A stretch of DNA of 49,085 nucleotides from an uncultured Neomegalonema sp. (GTDB lineage Bacteria > Pseudomonadota > Alphaproteobacteria > Rhodobacterales > Rhodobacteraceae), in NCBI GenBank assembly GCA_937922185.1, contig CAKZUT010000119.1:1-49085 (forward strand), read 5' to 3'. The notes beneath the pieces are model-generated. The model did no database searches and was not told the origin of the DNA. It was given only the letters and a program-made list of their open reading frames with translations. Every line of letters begins with the position of its first letter. Positions within the stretch are counted from its first letter, which is position 1. Positions 43,761 through 49,085 of the stretch are shown here, one piece after another. Both the position numbers and the translations under genes were made by a program.

Positions 43761-45062
43761 CTAGAAGCTCATCTTCGTATAATCCGTCTCGTCCTCGTAG
43801 ACCGTATCGAAGATCGACGTCTTGTGGACCGGCACCAGCTTTCCGCCCTCAACGCGGCTGATATGCTGATGGCCAAAGGCCTGATGGGTCCGCCCGTTGA
43901 ACAGTTTCGACCCCTGCGGATGGGCGCGGCTTTCGGGGAAGACATCCATGTTCTCCACCGCTTCGATCAGGGCCTGACGATCCTTCGGTCCCTTGTAATC
44001 CGCCGCTTCCATTCCGGCCTTCAGGATATGCAGCGTCTCCCAGCACCCGAACATATGAGCGAAGGTGGACACGTCCTTGGGGTCCGACAGCGAGGCCCCG
44101 TTCTCGTCCACGCCAACGGCTTCGCGGTAGAACTTGTCATGGGCGCTCTGGTTCTCGCCCGCATAGCGCGGATAGCCTTCCCAGAAATGCGATCCTTCGA
44201 GAAACTCCAGACCGGGCGAGGCGATATCCACCGCCTCCAGCGAATCGATGAAGCCGAAGATTTCCGGGCGCTTGTCTCCGAAATACTCACCCATTTCCTT
44301 CACGAAGGTCAGGACGCCGGGACCGACCATGACGTGGTAGAGAACTTCCGTATCTTTCGGAATTTTCGGCAGATATTTGAAGAATGACGTCTCGCGCGGC
44401 GGAATGGCGATCTTGGCGATAACATTCCCGCCCTGCCGCTCGATGGCCTCCGAGAAATAGTCGCGGTGGTCGTGACCGAAGGCGAAATCCGGGTAGATCA
44501 TCGTGACCTTCTTGCCCAGATTGTCGGCGACCCAGGGGGCCATTGACTGCACCTGAGATTTCACGTCGGTGATCCCCGGTTGCAGGGTATAGCGATTGAG
44601 CATCCCGCTCGCGACATGGTGGCCTTCGGACACCACGAAATACGGCAGCTTCAGCTCCCCCGCGCGCGGTGCGGAGCCGATGACCACATGGCTGAACAGC
44701 GTGCCGAAGGCGACGTCGCATTCATGTTTGGTCGCGAATTTCTCGATGACCTCCGCCCCGCGCTTGGGGTCGGTGCCGTCGTCCTCGGCGATGATCTCGA
44801 CCGGGCGTCCGTTGATCCCGCCCCCGTCATTGATGAGTTTGGCGGCGGCCTTTGTCGTGCGGTCATACCACCGGCCATAGGCCGCGCCGATGCCGGTGCG
44901 GTGAACCTGAAATCCGATTTTGATCGGTGCTGAACTCTGTGCCTGAGCATAGCGGGCGGCACCGGGCAGCAATTGCGCCCCGGCGGCGACCGCCCCGATT
45001 GCGGCTGCGCCTTTCAGAAGAGTTCTGCGGTCGGTTCCGCGCGTCGTATCATCGGTCGCCAT
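43761..45062 (-). CDS. ABC transporter substrate-binding protein, branched-chain amino acid (LivJ/LivK-like) family
   Basis: 433 residues. Twin-arginine-like signal DRRTLLKGAAAIGAV then AQAQSS cleavage region. Type I periplasmic-binding fold: IKIGFQVHRTGIGAAYG, DDGTDPKRGAEVIEKF and PDFAFGHDH. The FVVSEGHHV segment and long length suggest a ligand other than leucine; amides, urea or aromatic acids are possible. GGAGG lies 5 nt before the ATG but can be paired by a leader hairpin. First gene of the livHMGF operon. Confidence 0.92.
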   Translation of the reverse strand: MATDDTTRGTDRRTLLKGAAAIGAVAAGAQLLPGAARYAQAQSSAPIKIGFQVHRTGIGAAYGRWYDRTTKAAAKLINDGGGINGRPVEIIAEDDGTDPKRGAEVIEKFATKHECDVAFGTLFSHVVIGSAPRAGELKLPYFVVSEGHHVASGMLNRYTLQPGITDVKSQVQSMAPWVADNLGKKVTMIYPDFAFGHDHRDYFSEAIERQGGNVIAKIAIPPRETSFFKYLPKIPKDTEVLYHVMVGPGVLTFVKEMGEYFGDKRPEIFGFIDSLEAVDIASPGLEFLEGSHFWEGYPRYAGENQSAHDKFYREAVGVDENGASLSDPKDVSTFAHMFGCWETLHILKAGMEAADYKGPKDRQALIEAVENMDVFPESRAHPQGSKLFNGRTHQAFGHQHISRVEGGKLVPVHKTSIFDTVYEDETDYTKMSF

Positions 45063-45064
45063 GG

Positions 45065-45114
45065 CATCCTCCGGGGAAATTCTCGTGCAGTGAGATGCTT
45101 TCCCGCACCCGGAG
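45065..45114 (-). promoter_or_regulatory. Leader hairpin that can hide the binding-protein ribosome-binding site
   Basis: On the minus strand CTCCGGG (45108-45114) can pair with CCCGGAG (45069-45075), and GGGAAA just inside with TTTCCC, so GGAGG is buried. GCATC (in the loop) can instead pair with GATGC just before the ATG. Two competing pairings at one start codon look like a regulated leader. Confidence 0.55.
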
Positions 45115-45142
45115 AAATGTCCAGAAGAAATACCGAAAAAGG

Positions 45143-46510
45143 CTACGCGCTCAGCCGTTCGGAATGCAGCTCGATCCGTTCATTGGGCAACAGGATCGAG
45201 ACCGTGGTACCGACACCGACCGTACTGGTGATATCGAGTGTGCCGTCCAGACGCTGAGCAATCTCGCTCGTAATGGCCAGTCCCAGCCCCAGACCGCCCT
45301 TTGCGGCGCTGTAGCTGCTCGGTCCCACCTGCGCGAAGGGTTCGCGGATACGCTGGAGATCTTCCCCGGCGATGCCGCATCCCTCATCCTTGACCCGAAA
45401 CGCCCAGCCTGTTGCGGTGGCACCGAAGGTTATTTCGATGATGCTGTCAGGCGGGCTGAATTTCCCGGCATTGTTCATCAGATTGGTGAGGGCCTGACAG
45501 AGGCGATCAAAATCGGCATGGACATACGCCCCGTCGCTCATGTCGTAAGACAGGATATGGATGCTGTCATCGGGCAGCGCCGCCCGGCTCGACTTCACTG
45601 CAATCTCCATCACTTCGCTGACGGGGAACAGGCGCTCCTCCCATCCGATCTTGCCGGTTTCGATCCGTGCCATATCCAGCAGATCGTTGATATTGGACAG
45701 CAGGATGCGCCCGCTTTTATGGATATCATCGACATATTCGCGGTATTTGGGCGGATTGATCGATCCGAAGATTTCTTCCTTCATCATCTCCGAAAACCCG
45801 ATGATCGCGTTCATGGGCGTCCGTAATTCATGGCTGACATTGGCCATCATATGGCTTTTTGCCTGATTGGCCTGAATGGCGTCCCGGCTGCTGACCAGGG
45901 CTTTGTCGCGGGCCTCGGCAAGCTGGTGCTCCTTGCGAAGCTGATCGCGTTCCAGTGTCTCGCGGGTATAGGAACCGACAATGATCGAGATCGTCGATAC
46001 CGTCAGCAGGAACATATTCACGTAAATCGACGTCAGCGAGGTTTGCCCCATATGGACGGTGCCCCAGAACCCGACATACATGGCGAGCGCCGAGACCGCC
46101 ATGGTGCGAAACTGCGGAACCACGAGAGCGCCGCCGAAGACCTGGATCGCCCCCAGAGCGAAGGGATAGTAGTCGGCGGCAGGCCCCTGAGCGCAGACGA
46201 TCATCGTCAATAAAGATGTCGTGCTGACCATGGCGAACATCATGATGCTGAATTCACGGATTCGGTAATCGGCTGATGTCGCGAAGACCCCCCAGCAGAG
46301 CGACAGCAGGATGACCGTGATGATCCTGATATTTATCAGCAGCGGTGCCGCCGCACCGCCCATCGGGCCGTCCAGAACGCCGAAGATCGCGTAGGTCTGG
46401 ATTGCGAGAAACATAAAAATACGCCGCTGCGAGAATTTGCGCGCGTCGTTCCTCTCATAAAAGGATCGCGACCATGCGGCCCCGTCATCGAATAGGTCAC
46501 GTCCGACCAT
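45143..46510 (-). CDS. Membrane-bound sensor histidine kinase (orphan)
   Basis: 455 residues. Six hydrophobic segments in the first 180 residues (MASE-like sensor), then a dimerisation coiled coil, H-box ANVSHELRTPMNAIIGF with phosphoacceptor His227, N-box NLMNNAGKFSPP, G1 DEGCGI and G2 KGGLGLGLAI. No response regulator is adjacent, so its partner lies elsewhere. Start ATG with AGGGGG upstream. Downstream of the polytopic membrane protein on the same strand, upstream of the binding-protein gene, but gaps suggest separate units. Confidence 0.93.
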   Translation of the reverse strand: MVGRDLFDDGAAWSRSFYERNDARKFSQRRIFMFLAIQTYAIFGVLDGPMGGAAAPLLINIRIITVILLSLCWGVFATSADYRIREFSIMMFAMVSTTSLLTMIVCAQGPAADYYPFALGAIQVFGGALVVPQFRTMAVSALAMYVGFWGTVHMGQTSLTSIYVNMFLLTVSTISIIVGSYTRETLERDQLRKEHQLAEARDKALVSSRDAIQANQAKSHMMANVSHELRTPMNAIIGFSEMMKEEIFGSINPPKYREYVDDIHKSGRILLSNINDLLDMARIETGKIGWEERLFPVSEVMEIAVKSSRAALPDDSIHILSYDMSDGAYVHADFDRLCQALTNLMNNAGKFSPPDSIIEITFGATATGWAFRVKDEGCGIAGEDLQRIREPFAQVGPSSYSAAKGGLGLGLAITSEIAQRLDGTLDITSTVGVGTTVSILLPNERIELHSERLSA

Positions 46511-46586
46511 TCAGAACCCCCTTTTCCCCGAAAGAAAATCTAGGGCTTTAGTCGTAAAGAACAGTTTAGAATGAAGCGCGATCCGG

Positions 46587-46601
46587 CATTTCCTCGAAAT
46601 G
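46587..46601. terminator. Small hairpin between the membrane protein gene and the kinase gene
   Basis: CATTTC and GAAATG form a perfect 6-bp stem with a CTC loop, in the 138-bp gap downstream of the 46649-48019 gene. No T-run in its direction; terminator role uncertain. Confidence 0.35.
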
Positions 46602-46648
46602 TCGCCAACAATTTTCGGAAAATCCGCCCGGAGTGATCCCCGAATACT

Positions 46649-48019
46649 CTACGCTCCTGTGGGCGCGGCCAGCAGCCACAGGCCGAATGCAGTATAAGCG
46701 ATCATCAACAGGGCAAGCGGCGCACCGCGTATCGCGGCTTCCCGGTTTGGTGATATTATGGCGAGAACGCTGGCATGGGCCAGCAGCACGGCCAGCACAT
46801 GGCCCAGAACGATGCTCCCCGACTGCACCTGCCATATCCGCTCGACATCATGCAGGGTGTTGAGAAAAGACGTGGTGACCTCGGTTTTCTCCAGCCCCGC
46901 CATCTCCTGCACGGCCCCGCGCAGATACTGGCCGTTGACCAGCAGGACGGTCAGATAATGGGAGGCATGATAGGCCAGCGAAATCGGCAGGATCGTCAGG
47001 GCGAGCCGCCCGGCCATCGGCACATTCTCCCTGCGCCCGATCCGCTGTGCCGTCAGAATGCATAGAAAGAAGGCCCCGGCCAGTGCCGCCCAGGCCAGTA
47101 CGAGGCCGATGGTATTGGGCAGCACGACCCCTGACCGCCCCGGAAACTGAAGGGGGTTCACACCGATCAGCCCCAGCCACGCAAAGGTCTTCGACAATCC
47201 ATCGAACGACACCGTGGCCAGCGCCAGCAGAATGAACAGCGCGCCACTCACGGGTATCGTCTTGCCATGCAGAACGCCAAATCCGGGAAAGCCCGCGCGC
47301 ACGGAAACAGACCCGTCTTCACGTTCAGTCTGAACCGGGGCGAGGCGGGCGATGAAGCGGAAGAAGACCGAAAAGCATTCCCCGCGTTCGGACCATGCCT
47401 CCCACCCGAACAGCGCCCCGGCAACGAATGTAAGAATGACATAGGCCGAAACCGCATAGGCCAGCCGCTCCGGGTCTTCGGGGGACAGCGACACCAGCTC
47501 GAACCATGCGAAACACAGAAACAGCACAGTTGCGGGCATATACCCGATACGTCGCGGCAACGGCACCACCCCCGTCGCTCCCGTCAGGGTCAGCAGCCCC
47601 GACCACGGATTTATCAGCGCCCAGAGATTGCCGAACACCGCGCAGAGCAGGGGCAGGGCGACCCACCAGAATGTCCAGACGGTCAGCGGAAGAGGATTTT
47701 CCAGCGGATCATGGGTGCCCGTAAATCCCGCATAGAGAAGCACGCTGAGAACCGCTGCCCCCGCAAGGCTCGTGATGATCTCGATACGCGGCACCCGACC
47801 GCGCCACATGGCCCAGGGCCGGAACAGGGCGGTCGCCCATGACGCGGGCATGATCGCCGCGATCAGCACGGTGACGGCAACGGCCAGCGTTCCTCCTACG
47901 AGATAATAGCCCGTAGGCAGTAACAGCTTGATTCCGCTGTCCGAAGCATGGGCAATAGCCTGCTCCGGCACTGCAAGAATACTGGCGAAAAGGGCACAGC
48001 CTCGAAGAAAAACGCCCAT
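46649..48019 (-). CDS. Polytopic membrane protein of unknown function
   Basis: 456 residues. A cleavable-looking N-terminus (ALFASILAVPEQAIAHAS) precedes LLLPTGYYLVGGTLAVAVTVL and about nine further membrane segments; NPWSGL and ATVSFDGLSKTFAW are recognisable loops. The start and end layout resembles the membrane proteins sometimes annotated as fenitrothion hydrolase, a poorly founded label, so I do not assign it. Divergent from the secreted protein at 48159. Codon use normal. Confidence 0.7.
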   Translation of the reverse strand: MGVFLRGCALFASILAVPEQAIAHASDSGIKLLLPTGYYLVGGTLAVAVTVLIAAIMPASWATALFRPWAMWRGRVPRIEIITSLAGAAVLSVLLYAGFTGTHDPLENPLPLTVWTFWWVALPLLCAVFGNLWALINPWSGLLTLTGATGVVPLPRRIGYMPATVLFLCFAWFELVSLSPEDPERLAYAVSAYVILTFVAGALFGWEAWSERGECFSVFFRFIARLAPVQTEREDGSVSVRAGFPGFGVLHGKTIPVSGALFILLALATVSFDGLSKTFAWLGLIGVNPLQFPGRSGVVLPNTIGLVLAWAALAGAFFLCILTAQRIGRRENVPMAGRLALTILPISLAYHASHYLTVLLVNGQYLRGAVQEMAGLEKTEVTTSFLNTLHDVERIWQVQSGSIVLGHVLAVLLAHASVLAIISPNREAAIRGAPLALLMIAYTAFGLWLLAAPTGA

Positions 48020-48158
48020 ATCGCCCCGCTACCTTGTCCCGGTCATACCAAGGCGCGCAGCATCGCGAAGTAAACCCTGCCCGGTCAACGCCTTATTCAC
48101 GCCGCAGGGGTCATGATGGTAACGTCGGGCTGCAAAGCGCCTTGCGAGGAGAACCGGA

Positions 48159-48938
48159 TTGTCGCTTTTGAGATCTCTTTCGGTGGTGGCCCTGCTCGGT
48201 ACGCTCGGCGCGACACCGGCCACCGCGCGCGAATGCGGTGAGCCGGCGCCCGGCGTTCTTTTTGCCGGATGCGCCGGGGATACCGTAGCGCGGCTCGTTC
48301 TCGTCGAGGAAGGCGGCGTCCGGCCTGCGGAGGAACTTCCCTCTGGCCAGCGCGTGACCGTTACAGGGGCCTATACCAGCGGCGAGAAGCGCGAGCCGGA
48401 GGGCCTGTTCATTCTCGGCGGCGAGGCTCTCGATCCCTATCCGCAAGGGTGGGACGGGGTTGCGCTGATCGACGGTCAGGGCCGGTTATCGCTGCACCAT
48501 GCCGAGCGGATTGATGTGGGCAACGAACGCTATGACCTGCGCCGCAGGGATTCTCGCCGGGCTTTCGCCCGCAGCGCCCGGCTGCGCGGATGGTCCGCCT
48601 TTCAGAGCCACATGCTTGTCATCGACGGCCAGATTGACACCCGCCCGAGGGAAGGTGCTCTCCGCTTTGCCCGGCGGTTGCTCTACACCCTGTCGGATGG
48701 CAGTATCGGCATCTACGAGACGCCGCCCGTCACCCTGCATGACGCGGCGGTGGCAATATCCGAGGCATTGTCGCCCGTCATGGCACTGAATCTCGACATG
48801 GGCAGCTACGATTACTGTCGGATCGAGGGAGAGACCGCGCATAACTGCGGCGCGCTGACCGTTACCCAGACCGGCAAGCTGTCAAACCTGCTCATCCTGT
48901 CTCGCGGAACCGAAAAGACTGCCGCAGTAACGGACTGA
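48159..48938 (+). CDS. Secreted DUF2233 (NAGPA/phosphodiester glycosidase)-like protein
   Basis: 259 residues. TTG start at 48159 with AGGAGA 8 bp upstream. Signal peptide LLRSLSVVALLGTLGATPATA. The central ARSARLRGWSAFQSHMLVIDG and the MALNLDMGSYDYC segment resemble the catalytic GG-containing strands of DUF2233 glycosidases, with the usual DGGGS replaced by DMGSY; activity is therefore uncertain. Periplasmic. Only weak family evidence; single gene before the tRNA. Confidence 0.55.
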   Translation: MSLLRSLSVVALLGTLGATPATARECGEPAPGVLFAGCAGDTVARLVLVEEGGVRPAEELPSGQRVTVTGAYTSGEKREPEGLFILGGEALDPYPQGWDGVALIDGQGRLSLHHAERIDVGNERYDLRRRDSRRAFARSARLRGWSAFQSHMLVIDGQIDTRPREGALRFARRLLYTLSDGSIGIYETPPVTLHDAAVAISEALSPVMALNLDMGSYDYCRIEGETAHNCGALTVTQTGKLSNLLILSRGTEKTAAVTD

Positions 48939-49002
48939 CAGCCGAAGTTCCTTTCCGGCTGGCGCAAATCCCGGTAAGTGGTTGCATATAGTAATAAAAA
49001 TA

Positions 49003-49079
49003 TGGCGATCCCGCCAGGATTCGAACCTGGAACCTACTGATTAGAAGTCAGTTGCTCTATCCAGTTGAGCTACGGGACC
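49003..49079 (-). tRNA. tRNA-Arg (anticodon UCU)
   Basis: On the minus strand a cloverleaf folds: acceptor GGTCCCG/CGGGATC with discriminator G and an encoded CCA, D stem GCTC/GAGC, anticodon stem ACTGA/TCAGT with loop CTTCTAA (anticodon TCT), and T stem CCAGG/CCTGG with loop TTCGAAT. It reads AGA codons, rare in this GC-rich genome. A frequent integration site for islands, though no integrase is seen here. Confidence 0.97.
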
Positions 49080-49085
49080 GAAAAG

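Noticed and set aside
1-49085. CRISPR array, IS element or prophage
   Set aside because: No regularly spaced direct repeats, transposase or phage structural genes were seen.

Overview
The window is a GC-rich, densely coded chromosomal segment of an alphaproteobacterium, most likely Rhodobacterales (Roseobacter/Paracoccus relatives). The main pointers are a split F0 ATP synthase operon in the order atpI-atpB-atpE-atpF'-atpF, the xerC-DUF484-transaldolase order, a DUF1127 gene divergent from a LysR gene, and a heme peroxidase with a VPLPA/PEP-CTERM-like tail. I see no prophage, IS element or CRISPR array. It reads as core chromosome with several metabolic islands.

Layout. 1-3.3 kb: a large CheB-CheR-PAS-HWE-type histidine kinase, minus strand, cut by the window start. 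3.4-6.7 kb: DMT transporter, histidinol-dehydrogenase paralogue and SDR, the last two translationally coupled. 6.7-9.4 kb: F0 operon with a good sigma-70 promoter, a hairpin between atpE and atpF', and a terminator. 9.4-16.5 kb: FabI paralogue 1, cold-shock protein, secreted heme peroxidase, membrane-anchored unknown, DUF1127/LysR pair, FabI paralogue 2 and a J-domain protein. 16.5-25 kb: quinone reductase-like MDR, beta-hydroxyacid dehydrogenase, penicillin acylase-family hydrolase, flavin reductase, KdsB-like cytidylyltransferase, XerC, DUF484 and transaldolase. 25-33.4 kb: two divergent transcription units. One carries a polyamine-type ABC importer without an ATPase gene, followed by an unusual photolyase-like protein. 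The other is a five-gene, end-overlapped operon (BtpA-like TIM barrel, PRTase, Zn-dehydrogenase, KduD-like SDR, KDG-kinase-like PfkB). 33.4-40.2 kb: EF-hand-like secreted protein, pheS, a 47-residue very acidic peptide gene, GNAT, Tat-exported cyclase, divergent BCCT transporter coupled to a HerA-like ATPase. 40.2-45.1 kb: a complete branched-chain-amino-acid-type ABC importer. 45.1-49.1 kb: orphan sensor kinase, polytopic membrane protein, secreted DUF2233-like protein and tRNA-Arg(UCU).

How genes work together. The strongest candidate for an undescribed pathway is the divergent importer/five-gene cluster at 26.3-33.4 kb: uptake, a TIM-barrel plus PRTase pair, two dehydrogenases and a sugar-acid kinase suggest catabolism of an unidentified ribosylated or sugar-acid compound. 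Both ABC importer operons place palindromic elements between the abundant binding-protein gene and the permease genes. In one, the permease start codon lies in a hairpin; in the other, the binding-protein ribosome-binding site itself can be paired. These suggest post-transcriptional control of subunit ratio.

No gene-free stretch exceeds about 300 bases. Functions are read from motifs and context without database searches, and substrate assignments are inference.
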